The notes: generated by a model from the letters alone, not told the origin. A stretch of DNA of 64,000 nucleotides from Paraspadella gotoi (GCA_051294375.1 JBJCIZ010000239.1:5161141-5225140), one strand, 5' to 3'; positions 32,988 to 42,772 are shown, counted from the stretch's first letter. Numbers and translations: made by a program.

Positions 32988-33450
32988 GAGAGGAAGGGAG
33001 AGAGGAAGAGACGGTGAAGGAGAGAGAAGAGAGGGAGAAAAGAAGAGAGGGAGAGAGGGAGGGAAGGGAGAGAGAGAGAGAGAAACGGAAAGAGGGAGCG
33101 AAAGAGGAAGGGATAGAGGTAGAAGGAGAGGAGAGAGGGAGAAAAGAAGAGAGGGAGAGAAAGAGAAAAGGAGAGAGGGAGGAAAGAGAGAGTGAGAGAG
33201 GAAGGAAGAAGAGAGGGAGAAAAGAAGAGCGGGAGAGGGAGATGGAGGAAGAAAAGAGGCATAGGGAAAGAAAAAGAGGAAGAAAAATAGGAAAGGATAG
33301 AGTGAGAAGGAGAGAAGGTAGGGAAGAGGAGGATAGAAGGATAGAGAAGATAGATACTAAAGTGGGAAGAGGAGGATAGAAGGATAGAGAAGATGGATAC
33401 TAAAGTGGGAAGAGGATGAGAGAAGGACAGAGAAAATAGATACAAAAGTG
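32988..33450. repeat. GA/GGA purine tract
   Basis: Over 400 bp of near-pure purines on the + strand, with a ~57 bp direct repeat of an ACTAAAGTGGGAAGAGGA-type unit at 33,355-33,460. Confidence 0.85.
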
Positions 33451-33740
33451 GGAAGAGGGAACAAGTCATCTTCGCACCAACAATTACCGTGATTACAACA
33501 ATCAAAACAACAACGACAACAACGACAACAACAACGACTACAAAAACACGGGAACAAAGGAAAATGCAAAACTAACCAACATTGCATTTTATCCCCAATT
33601 TGTTAAATTAGGAAAAAAACTTCAAGGAATTTTGTTAATCATAGTCAGTCAGTTCGTAGTTAATATAACAAATTAGCAACATATCCTTAAATATCCTATA
33701 CCGACCGCACCTTTGTCCACTAAATATCCACAACTCCCCC

Positions 33741-33957
33741 NNNNNNNNNNNNNNNNNNNNNNNNNNNNNNNNNNNNNNNNNNNNNNNNNNNNNNNNNNNN
33801 NNNNNNNNNNNNNNNNNNNNNNNNNNNNNNNNNNNNNNNNNNNNNNNNNNNNNNNNNNNNNNNNNNNNNNNNNNNNNNNNNNNNNNNNNNNNNNNNNNNN
33901 NNNNNNNNNNNNNNNNNNNNNNNNNNNNNNNNNNNNNNNNNNNNNNNNNNNNNNNNN
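33741..33957. other. Assembly gap, 217 N
   Basis: Left arm shows about 202 bp here (21,453-21,654), so this gap size is roughly right. Confidence 0.95.
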
Positions 33958-34310
33958 AGAAGGGAGAGGGAGAGGAGAGAGAGAGATATATATACATATA
34001 TAATATATATATCTTCTTATCATCACAATGAATTTTATTTTAAAATTCCCAATGCTGGAGTAATGAAAAAGTTAATTCCACATAGCACGAATCTGATAGA
34101 AAACAGTCGCAATCGTCCACCTGACCACCTGACCACATGACCACATGACCATAAGACAACCTAACCACCTGACTACCTAACCACCTGACTACCTGACCAC
34201 CTGACCACATGACCATCTCACCTCTCTCTTTTCCTCACCTTTCACTGATCGCTACGGGATTTGATTGATTAGTTTCGGTTGACGTCGACGCTGTTATCCG
34301 TAGGAAGCCT

Positions 34311-34482
34311 NNNNNNNNNNNNNNNNNNNNNNNNNNNNNNNNNNNNNNNNNNNNNNNNNNNNNNNNNNNNNNNNNNNNNNNNNNNNNNNNNNNNNNNNNN
34401 NNNNNNNNNNNNNNNNNNNNNNNNNNNNNNNNNNNNNNNNNNNNNNNNNNNNNNNNNNNNNNNNNNNNNNNNNNNNNNNNNN
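34311..34482. other. Assembly gap, 172 N
   Basis: Left arm holds about 511 bp between the same anchors (20,594-21,104), including two GA tracts. Confidence 0.95.
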
Positions 34483-35009
34483 GGCGCTTGAAACATTATA
34501 TGGTAGATGGTTCTTACCTTTTGTCAGTTGTTCGATTTTTTTTCTTATTCTGCGCGACAAAATAAAAAAAAAAAAAAAAAAATGTGAAAGGCGAGCGATA
34601 AGTTAAACACTTTTATTTGAAGCTCGATTTATAAAAGTAGCTTTTGGTACTCCCCGGCTTTAGAATCGTTAGTGTTTATAAAATTCCCTATTTTTTTAGC
34701 CTGTGAATATACTGTTGTCTCTTGCAACTTTTTTATTCTTTATTTTTGCCTAAGGAATTGCACCACGACAATTTAGTGAGATGGAAGTTTTAAGGACGTG
34801 ATTTTATGACTATATGTTCGTGGGCGCACGATGAGTGCCTTTTGTGTATACGTATGTGCAGACTGTGACATTACGTATGCATAGCGCCGACGCATTGTTG
34901 GGCAACGAAGTGTACATTGCGTGTAACAGCAAAAAATATTTAAAGAGAAAAGGATGAAATGATTAAAGATTATAGAGTTAGAGAGGTGAGAGAGTGGATG
35001 AAAGAAGCA

Positions 35010-35293
35010 AGACTACAGAGAGATGCATGAGAGAGAAGAGAGCAGTAAAGAGAGAGAGCAGAGAGAAGAGGAGGAGGAGAGAGAAGAGAAAGGAGAGAGA
35101 GAGAGAGAGAGAGGGATGGAGAGAGAGGGAGAGAGAGAGAGAAGAGAGAGAAAGTCGCTGATTTGCAACGAAAAGTTAGCGGATTTCATTTCCTGCAAAG
35201 GTGAATGCGGATTGAGATGGCAAGAGGGGTAGAAGAGAGGTGTGGTGTGTTTAATGGCTGATGGTTAAAAATCTCTCTCTCTCTCGTCTCTCT

Positions 35294-35342
<49 letters not shown>
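35010..35342. repeat. GA then CT tract
   Basis: GA-rich 35,030-35,150 and CT 35,272-35,342; mirror of 19,865-20,110. Confidence 0.85.
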
Positions 35343-35346
<4 letters not shown>

Positions 35347-35610
35347 AAAAAAAGAAAAAAAAAGAAGATCCTCGCTCAAAAACGAAGACGGAGAAATGAA
35401 AAGATTATCTCTCCAAATTGAAAACCCAAAAAATGGTTAACGTCGTCGAGGAAGTTCAGTGACTCGGTCGAATATGAAATATTGACGGAAAAATGAACTC
35501 GTTCGCCTCCTCGTCTCGCTTTTGTGCGTCTCTCACTCTCGTCTCTCATGTCCTCTTTGCTGCGTAGATGTTCTCTCTCTGTCTCTTTCAACCTCTGTCT
35601 CTCAATCCTC

Positions 35611-36124
35611 TTTTCGCTGCCGGGTTTGATGTCTCTCTCTGTCTCTCTTTTAAAAAAAATTATAATTAGACTCGTACTTACTTTTTCTTTATTTCTACGG
35701 CATCTCTTATTGTATCATAATGTTTGTCATGATCATAAAACCTAAATATGTGTTCGTTAACTTAACAATACATGTACAAGACTTAATATGATTAAATATT
35801 TGCTTAACTTACTTGCCAAACCCAAAGCGTTGTCGCGGACAAAATCTCAGATTACGTCGAAAAAAAAAAGTGGTTAAGATTCGCTCCCTCTGTCCCTCTA
35901 TCCTATTTTAGTTTAGGGTCCCGCCAGGAGGGGGAGCCGGTGTAGAATATCCCATGAGGGGTAAGGAGAGGGTAAGGAGACAGGGGGGGAAAGGGGTCAA
36001 GCGAGGTCATGACCCCGGGCCGAAAAAAATTTGGAGCGATGGACGTGAAGGGGGGAAGGTTGACGAGTCATATTTGACAAGGGATCTCAGCGGGGAAGGG
36101 AAAATGGTCGAATGATGAGCCTTA
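35611..36124. other. Unique DNA with a G-rich segment
   Basis: No gene. 35,958-35,996 has four G runs (4, 3, 7 and 4 G) on the + strand with loops of 6 to 10 bases or fewer, a plausible G-quadruplex. Confidence 0.5.
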
Positions 36125-36460
36125 TTTTCCTAGAATGCCCCATTTTATCTTAAATTCGAAATTAAGTTAAAGATCAGGTTAGAGGTTAGGGTTAGGGATT
36201 ATGGTTGGGGATTGGGTAAGTGATTAAGGTTTCGTGATTAAGGTTAGGGAATTGGGTAAGGGACTAGTATTTAAAGGTTAAAAATTATTTAAGGGTTAAA
36301 AATTAGGGATAAGGGATTTAAGATTATTGTTCAGGATTAGTTTATATTAGTTTATATTAGTTTATAAATTAAAAAATATACTTAGGTTAAAATTAATTAA
36401 TTTAATTAATTAATAAAATTAATTTCTGGGAAAAACGAACGGCACTCTCGGAAAAGCGAG
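36125..36460 (-). mobile_element. Short element with degenerate TTAGGG-like core, copy 3
   Basis: On the minus strand it reads from GGGCTCGCTTTTCCGAGAG and GTTCGTTTTTCCC through an AT-rich part, then CCTTAATCAC, CCTAACCCTAACC, and ends AATTTAAGATAAAATGGGG. The + strand holds a perfect GGTTAGGGTTAGGG at 36,184-36,197. Ends match copies 1 and 2. Confidence 0.6.
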
Positions 36461-36483
36461 CCCTTAAATGTGATAGGACGCTG

Positions 36484-36577
36484 CGGCGGCAGCGGCAGCG
36501 GAAGCGGCAGTGACTGCGTCATTCCCTGCAGCACCAGCAGTAGCGGCAGCACACTGTGTATCAGCAGAAGCAGCGGA
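36484..36577. repeat. GCGGCA/GCAGCA-type triplet repeat
   Basis: Imperfect GCN/AGC triplets (GCGGCAGCGGCAGCGGAAGC). No long open frame continues on either side, so it is not taken as a poly-Ala exon. Confidence 0.75.
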
Positions 36578-36730
36578 ATTGATTATCTTAAACTAATACT
36601 GATTTCAAGATAATCTATCTGAATCGTAAATATATACTAAATTTTACAAAAGCGAAATCTAATTTTCTTGAAAATAAGCTACGTATTTATCATCGCAGGA
36701 GATCAATCGCACCAGAGGGCAATCGCCGAA

Positions 36731-36961
36731 TGCTGATTGGCTGAGCCGGAACCGAAATCGACCAATCAGCATGCAAGAACCATTGAACTGTCAAAATCAC
36801 TCTTGCCTCCGATCCTCTCTCTCAGATATAAATAGACTTAGCTTTCCTCAGTTTCAGTAGCATTGATCGAGACTCCTGCGTGCGTCTCACCGTCACCATT
36901 ATTATTCTCAGAATAAATCACGTCTGATTTCGTCCATAGAAATCCATGAGTTTTTCCTTCA
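36731..36961 (+). mobile_element. 5' LTR (or solo LTR) of a retrotransposon
   Basis: In order: an inverted CCAAT pair (TGCTGATTGG at 36,731 and CCAATCAGCA to about 36,770); TATAAATA at 36,827-36,834; a TCAGT initiator at 36,855, about 29 bp after the TATA; AATAAA at 36,912-36,917; and a likely LTR end TTCA at 36,961, followed by ATG and a tRNA primer site. This U3-R-U5 order fits an LTR. If the LTR starts at TGTCAAAATC (36,789) it would be about 173 bp long, but the upstream CCAAT pair argues for a longer one; the start is unresolved. No gag or pol lies downstream and no second LTR is seen. Confidence 0.7.
36827..36860 (+). promoter_or_regulatory. TATA box plus TCAGT initiator of the LTR
   Basis: TATAAATA at 36,827 and TTCAGT with its A at 36,856. 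The 29 bp spacing is canonical for a Pol II core promoter. A second TCAGTT lies at 36,848. Confidence 0.6.
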
Positions 36962-36964
36962 ATG

Positions 36965-36986
36965 TGGTGGCAGCGGTGGGATTCGA
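36965..36986 (+). other. Retroelement primer-binding site, tRNA-Leu type
   Basis: Begins TGGTGGCAGCGGTGGG and continues ATTCGA. A primer-binding site starts with TGG, the complement of the tRNA CCA tail. These 22 bases are complementary to the 3' end of animal cytosolic tRNA-Leu species ending CCACCGCTGCCA plus CCA (from memory of tRNA-Leu sequences). It starts 3 bp after the presumed LTR end. Confidence 0.75.
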
Positions 36987-36989
36987 GTG

Positions 36990-37435
36990 AACCAATGAAA
37001 AGTGACTTTTGAATTTTAAAACGTAATACCAATGACTAATACCGATAAGCGCGATGATATTATCGTATATACGACAACCAAATCGGCAACTGCGAGGGCA
37101 ACGGAGACGACGATGACAACGACGACGACGACAACGACAAGTACGACAACATAGACGACGACAAGAACAACGACGACGACAACGACGACGTTTATAATCT
37201 TCCAGCCTTAAGTTATGATTCCAACTCTCAATTCCATTTCCCCAACGGAATCGAATTGTGGTCAAACGAAAACTCGTAAAATTCCGCGCTACTGACGCAG
37301 CATTCCCGGCGCGGCATTTCGCGGCATTTCGGGGCATTTCGGGGACTGGAGGCTGAAGGGGGGAGGGTACGTTCCTCTGCATTAGCCGGTTACGGCTTCG
37401 GGTTATTTTAAGTTTGTTGGATTTTATATTGTATG
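36990..37435. repeat. (GAC)n arrays and a 10 bp tandem repeat
   Basis: GAC/AAC triplets at 37,105-37,190 and three tandem copies of a GCGGCATTTC/GGGGCATTTC decamer at 37,311-37,340. Any gag leader expected after the PBS is absent or decayed. Confidence 0.75.
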
Positions 37436-37524
37436 TTAATTATAGGAAATAATACAAGCAAAAGGAGGGGAAAGAGAGAGCGAGAGGAAATATATGACAA
37501 GAGGGAAAGGCAAATTGCGAGACA

Positions 37525-37558
<34 letters not shown>

Positions 37559-37863
37559 ACACAAGCAGAAAATAGAAGAAAAAATAGCAGAATAAAAGGC
37601 GAAGCTGATTGGCTTCCAAGCATTATAAGAACAGTAAATAAAATTGCTTGATGCCAAGAAAAACAAAAATAAACTTGTATTGCTGTCACAATAAGAGATG
37701 CTCCCAACGCTTCAAATTCTCTCTTTTGTTGAGGAAGAAAGGAAATGAACAAACGGAGAAAAGGTGATTCTTACGACCCCTGGCGGTAAAAACGTCATCT
37801 CCTATCTCTCTCTCTCTCTCTCTGCTGCCTCCTCATCTCCTTCTCTCTCTCTCATCGAATCTC

Positions 37864-37894
<31 letters not shown>

Positions 37895-37940
37895 GCTCTC
37901 TGCTCGTCACGCCTCATCTCTCTTCTCTCTCTCTATTAAA
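37436..37940. repeat. GA tract, unique spacer, CT tract
   Basis: GA at 37,520-37,560 and CT at 37,803-37,935, ending at a 25-N gap. Confidence 0.75.
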
Positions 37941-37965
37941 NNNNNNNNNNNNNNNNNNNNNNNNN
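37941..37965. other. Assembly gap, 25 N
   Basis: Followed directly by the first copy of a ~330 bp direct repeat. Confidence 0.95.
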
Positions 37966-38294
37966 TCTGGAAATAATTCCATTGGCCCTCTCGATGATCC
38001 ATGCAGAGTTCATTCCAACAGAGAATAAATCACACGAGCTCGCGGTTCCGATGGTCAGAAGGTCGGCGGATCGAGGCGAAATTGGAGGACCTTGTTAACC
38101 GGTCGAGACTCTCTCTCTCTCTNNNNNNNNNNNNNNNNNNNNNNNNNNNTCTCTCTCTCTCTCTCTGTTTTATAAGATCGTGAGAGATTAGCATCAGACT
38201 GATAAGAGCTTATAGTTCGTATTTGAATTTACAAAAAACTTTCTTCAAGCAAAATCCTTGATTAGTTTATCAAAAAATTAAAATTTAAGCAGGA
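37966..38294 (+). repeat. Direct duplication, copy 1, bounded by gaps
   Basis: TCTGGAAATAATTCCATTGG, CCAACAGAGAATAAATCACA, AAGGTCGGCGGAT, GTTAACCGGTCGAG, a CT run with a 27-N gap, ACTTTCTTCAAGCAAAATCC, CAAAAAATTAAAATTTAAGC. It repeats at 38,320-38,690. Copy 2 is slightly longer, with scattered single-base insertions. Confidence 0.9.
38123..38149. other. Assembly gap, 27 N
   Basis: Inside the CT run of copy 1; copy 2 reads through the same place as about 50 bp of CT/TTTC. Confidence 0.95.
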
Positions 38295-38319
38295 NNNNNN
38301 NNNNNNNNNNNNNNNNNNN
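38295..38319. other. Assembly gap, 25 N, between duplicate copies
   Basis: Separates two near-identical segments that both abut it. Confidence 0.95.
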
Positions 38320-38690
38320 CTCTGGGAAATAATTCCATAGTGCCCTCTCGGACTGATACCAGTGCGAGACTTCATATCCAACAGAGAATATAATGCACAA
38401 CGAGCGTGCGGTTCCGGCAATCGAGTCAGTAAGGTCGGCGGATTGCGAGGCCGAAATTCTGGAGGACCTTCGTTAACCGGTCGAGGAGACTCTCTCTCTC
38501 CTTCTCTTCTCTCTCTGCTCTCCTTTCTTTTTTTTCTTTCCCTCATCCCTGTCTAAGATCGTCGTAGAAGTATTAGCATCAGACGAATAAGGAAGCTTAT
38601 AGGTTTCGCTATTCGAATTTCACAAAAAAAACTTTCTTCAAGGCCAAAATCCTTGATTAGGTTTTATTCAAAAAATTAAAATTAAGCGAA
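38320..38690 (+). repeat. Direct duplication, copy 2
   Basis: Same order of words as 37,966-38,294, and it continues into unique DNA at about 38,690. The pattern fits two overlapping contig ends left unmerged. Confidence 0.9.
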
Positions 38691-38764
38691 GCCGAACTTT
38701 TGTATTTAATTAACAATTGATAAGCAACACAAGCAGCCTTGAGTTTACTTGGAATGAACAGCAG

Positions 38765-39085
38765 TGAGAGCAGAGAGAGACGAGACGAGAGGAACGAGAT
38801 GAGAAGAGACGACGAGAGAGACGACGTAGAGAGAGATGAGAGACGATGGAGAGAGCGAGCGAAGGAGAAAATCGACTGGCTGTGTTCCGGCGCTCAACCT
38901 CTGCCATTTCTGAAACAGATTATGATGAAAGGGCACAAAAAAAAAAAAAAGGAAAAGAGAAATGAGGACGAGGAGATGAAGAAAGGAGACGGACCAGAGA
39001 GGGGAGAGAGAGACGATAAGAGAGGCAGAAGAGAGAGCGACGAGAGAGAGCGAAGAGAGCAGCTGAAGAAAGAGAGAGGAAAATA
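38765..39085. repeat. GA/GAC-rich purine tract
   Basis: Imperfect GAGA/GACGAGA, broken by unique sequence at 38,870-38,930. Confidence 0.75.
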
Positions 39086-39187
39086 TCCCCAAGATCCGGG
39101 GAAGAAAATCGCTTCATATCCAACCCTTCTGTCTCATCGAATAAAAGTGGATGCCGACGTTTCTGGGTTTTAAGGAAGGGGAGGGGA

Positions 39188-39312
39188 GGGTTCAAAGGTC
39201 TAATGGTTCTAGGTTTTAAGGATTCAAAATGTTCTAAGGGTTCTAGGGATAAGGGTTTCACAGGTCAAAGCGTTCTCAGGTTCTAAGGTTCAAAAGGTCT
39301 AAGGGTTCAAGC
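39188..39312. repeat. ~10 bp minisatellite (GGTTCTAAGG type)
   Basis: Degenerate GGTTCTAAGGTTCAAA words, about ten copies. Confidence 0.75.
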
Positions 39313-39337
39313 GGACATCGGGCGCCATTTTGAATCG

Positions 39338-39372
<35 letters not shown>

Positions 39373-39382
39373 TCTCTCGAAT
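39338..39382. repeat. (CT)n run
   Basis: Nearly pure CT. Confidence 0.9.
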
Positions 39383-39471
39383 AGGAGAAGGGTAGATAGC
39401 GAGCGAACGATAGAAGAAAGAATGATGGAAAAAATTAAAGAAAAAAATAAGGAAGCGGTTGAAACTGGGAA

Positions 39472-39585
39472 AGTTAAAATCAAAACCATTAATTATATCT
39501 TTACTTTTAATAAGTTAAAATCAAAACCATTAATTTTATCTTCAATTTTAATAATTTAAAATCAAAACCATCACTGATATTTTCA
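39472..39585. repeat. 41 bp tandem repeat, ~2.8 copies
   Basis: The unit starts AGTTAAAATCAAAACCATTA and ends TTTTAATA. Copies begin at about 39,472, 39,513 and 39,554. Confidence 0.88.
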
Positions 39586-40445
39586 CTTTTTTCCTTTGTA
39601 GTAGTAAACTAGGAAACAATCTACTAAGTCGCGTACCTTACATAACTTTTCTTTAAAAAAACGTTAGCAAATTGATCTACTGGCAACTGATCTACTTCTC
39701 ATTTACATATTGCAGTAATAAAAAAAAATAAAATATTTTCTAATTTAATAAAATTTTTGAGTAACCGTGTCAAATCATAATCAATATTACTTTTAGAAGT
39801 GTAAAGGAATGATATAGAATTAAAGTTTGAAAGGAAGATCGCATACAACACAATGATATTATATTAATTACTTTACTTATTTTTGTTTTGTTGTCAGTAA
39901 CGGTTTAAATATATTTTTTTGATGGCTCTTTTGAAATGATTTTTTACTCTGTTGCTTGGATACTGTTTATGATTATGTTAATACTGATTTGGTATTAAAT
40001 AAAAAAAAATCTTTGCTCGCGGAGATGGTATAGCTTTTCAGAAGGTATAGTGATACTGATAGTATACCGAGTAAATTAAATTAAAATACTTAAATTCCAA
40101 TAGTAAACTGATAATGCCTGTAGATATTTTAACTATTTTCTATGCCTACGGGGGTCGTGCGTCCGAGGCGTCGGTCGTGGGATAAAATGGCTTTAACATG
40201 GAAAAAGAAGTTATAAATCTCAAAGGGAAGTAAATGACAAATAAATAAATAAAAATATAAATCGTTAATACTAAGTTTAGTCTTGTATAAGTTAACAAAT
40301 AGCGGAATTAATGTCGCGAAGAAAATCTTTGGATTCCGTAAAAACTACGGTTCCATTCGGCCGATATTTTTCACGAGAAACGATTATGATCGAATGAGTG
40401 ACGAGGTTTCCGGTTGAAAGAAAACCACGAGAAAGGGACGAGAAC
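39586..40445. other. AT-rich non-coding DNA
   Basis: Contains the third copy of the TCATTTACATATTGCAGTA motif at 39,699-39,717. Nothing else recognised. Confidence 0.5.
39699..39717 (+). repeat. Shared motif TCATTTACATATTGCAGTA, copy 3
   Basis: Identical to 8,375-8,393. Confidence 0.5.
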
Positions 40446-40447
40446 GA

Positions 40448-40565
40448 TGAAAAGACTGGTCAATAAGACTGGTCAAAAAGACTGGTCAAAAAGATTGGTC
40501 AAAAACGGTCAAACTGGTCAAAAAGACTGGTAACGGTCAAAAAGACTACTCGGTCAAAAAGATCT
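40448..40565. repeat. 14 bp minisatellite (AAAAAGACTGGTCA)
   Basis: About eight copies, some losing the GACT part to become ACGGTCA. Confidence 0.88.
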
Positions 40566-40659
40566 TTTTCTATCACTATAATTTACAAATTTCTTTCAAA
40601 CTGTAAGGTCGAAACGCGTTCATCAAGTCACATCAGTCTCCCATCAACCTCCCTACTTC

Positions 40660-40865
40660 CATACTGGCGAATTCCAGTTCCACCCCTCTTTGCCCGATTC
40701 CCCCTTCAACTCCCACCACTCCCCCCCACTGTGTCCTCCCCCCTTCCACCTGTCCCCCCCTCTCCCCCCCCTCTTTCTCGTGACCCCCGACTCCGTAATT
40801 CCACGCGCCCTCACGCGGGCGTCAATCAAACTCGTCATAAATCTCCGTCCACGCGCGTACGATGC

Positions 40866-40911
<46 letters not shown>

Positions 40912-40935
40912 CATCTCTCTCTCTCTTCTCTCAGT
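40660..40935. repeat. C-rich pyrimidine DNA, then (CT)n
   Basis: C runs of 7, 6, 7 and 7 bases at 40,721, 40,738, 40,754 and 40,764 (G-quadruplex potential on the minus strand). CT run at 40,868-40,935. Confidence 0.8.
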
Positions 40936-42135
40936 GCTCTGGAGGATTTGCGTGCGAGGGATAGGTGTGAGCGCGACTTGCGTGTGCGGATAGTTGTTGT
41001 TGTCGTTCGTCGATTGTTGTTGTCGTCGTTCCTCTCCTCGGTAAACTGGTTATTAGACGTTAAAAATAAACAAAAGTATAACAAATCAAGTGAGGTACAT
41101 AGCATTTTAGTGTAATGTATAATAGTCTGTAGAATTCGGGTTGATGACCATTTTTTTGTAGTAATATTTTTCTTGTCCCGGAAATGACGGTTTTAATGTA
41201 TATAAATTAATAAAACCATTAATAAGTTATGGATAAAATCAAATTTATCTCAAAGTTTTATAAAATTTATATGAGCTTTGAAATATAAAAAATAAAGATT
41301 AGTTAAAAATATTTTGGGTAAGGTATTTCTAAATTTTATTTTTAAAAAAAGTTATGTTAACTCATATTCATTAAAAAAATATTTATGAGTGTAAAAATTG
41401 GCGCTAAAGTTAAAAAATAATATTTTTCAAAATTTTTTTTCAGTGGATTTGCATTCTTTTGCAAAAGAGTGATATGGAATAACGTATAGATTATATTTTT
41501 ATTGCATCAACAATTATGTCATTAAGTTGGTCAAAACGTTCCAGAAAAAACGTATTATAATTTTAAGCCCAAAATTGAAAAAATTAAACCAAAATAATAG
41601 TTCGTTTAATATTTTAACCTACTTAATAAAAAGAATTTTTAAAGATGGATATATTTTCTTATATCAACTTTTTTGTAAGTGAATTCAAAATCTGGTTTTA
41701 AAATTTTAAATTTTTTATTTTTTCACTTTAGCTATTTTTTATTATTATTTATAATGAAAAATATAGCTAACAAACTATTAATTACAATATAGAATTGAAA
41801 TAAACTTACCAAAATATTTATATGGGGTGGGGGGCTTTTTCCTTTATTTTCAATATTTATGTGAAGTTTAAATATGGCTTTATAAAATTTTTATAATTTG
41901 AGTTTCTGTATTACTCTACAATGTTTGCTCCATTTTTTAATTAGCACCTATATATGCTCAAAAATCGCCATTTTCGACAAAGAAGATGAAGGACTATACA
42001 AAAAAGATGGTTATCATTCATCGAATTCTGCAGGACTTATTACACTAATATAGCTATGTACCTCACTGATTTGTTCTATATTTCGTCTATTTGTTTCAAA
42101 CGCCCTACTGGTTATAGTATTCAAAGATTCGCGTC
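40936..42135. other. Short GTT/GTC patch, then ~1 kb AT-rich DNA
   Basis: TTGTTGTCG words at 40,994-41,030. From 41,110 on it is strongly AT-rich, without recognisable element ends, open frames or tandem structure. Confidence 0.5.
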
Positions 42136-42141
42136 TGACTT

Positions 42142-42400
42142 TAATAATAATAATAATAATAATAATAATATAATAATAATAATAATACAGTAATAATAAT
42201 AATAATAACTAATAATTAATAATGACAAAATAATCAATAATAATAAATTAATAATAATAATAATAATAATAACAGATCTAATATAACAAATAATAATTAA
42301 TACATAATAATTAATAATATAATAATAATATTATAATAATAATAATAATAATAATAATATAATAATAATAATAATAATAATATAATAACAACAACATAAA
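42142..42400. repeat. (AAT)n microsatellite, interrupted
   Basis: TAATAATAA arrays with short interruptions over about 260 bp. Confidence 0.95.
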
Positions 42401-42474
42401 TTGGGCTTTTTATACAGTATCTCTGAGTTAAAAAGTAACAATTGCTAGTTTTCTCACTATCCCAATGAAAAAGG

Positions 42475-42560
42475 AATTTTATCGATCTGGGATGGCTAAT
42501 CGAATAGCATGGATCATAGTGGAGGGTTAACCTCGGGCTCGAATCTATAATTTTATCAAC
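42475..42560 (+). mobile_element. tRNA-like element (weak)
   Basis: GGGATGGCTAATCGAATAGC resembles a Pol III A box region, and GGGCTCGAATCT about 50 bp on resembles a B box (GGTTCGANTCC) with two mismatches. Stems do not fold cleanly, so at best a decayed SINE head. Confidence 0.3.
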
Positions 42561-42604
42561 GTCTTTTAAGAGTTAATGTCTAAACTATACGACAAATAAA
42601 CTGA

Positions 42605-42685
42605 TGTCAGTTGGGGTTCGTTCTCCGGACGAGTAAGATGTTTCATCCAAAAGCTTACGATGTTACCGACTGCGCCAAGTGAGGA
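42605..42685 (-). mobile_element. tRNA-like element / SINE head
   Basis: On the minus strand TGGCGCAGTCGG (42,677-42,666) is a perfect A box (TRGCNNAGYNGG), followed by TAACATCGTAAGC, CTTTTGG, and a B-box-like ACGAACCCC near 42,613-42,626. tRNA-Lys-like heads are known in cephalopod SINEs, but I cannot confirm the identity. Confidence 0.45.
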
Positions 42686-42772
42686 ACTCTTCTTTTAGAG
42701 GAAGGGCGACGTGAAAAATCGGGGGGCAAATATCTTTTTTCGGTTGGGAGTTAAACCAGAAACGAAGGGTTA

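Larger units (their letters stand above)
27587..35610 (-). repeat. Giant palindrome, right arm (~8.0 kb)
   Basis: Reverse-complement partner of 19,651-26,925. It is about 0.75 kb longer, largely because of a ~0.5 kb tandem duplication (30,758-31,803), and has four large gaps where the left arm is continuous. Left-arm lengths opposite these gaps: about 176 bp for 332 N, 198 for 285 N, 202 for 217 N and 511 for 172 N. Confidence 0.92.

Noticed and set aside
36184-36197. True interstitial telomere
   Set aside because: Only two perfect TTAGGG units, in an element whose ends recur at 1.4 and 4.4 kb.
36484-36577. Poly-alanine/serine coding exon
   Set aside because: The GCN-rich patch is not embedded in a longer open frame on either side.
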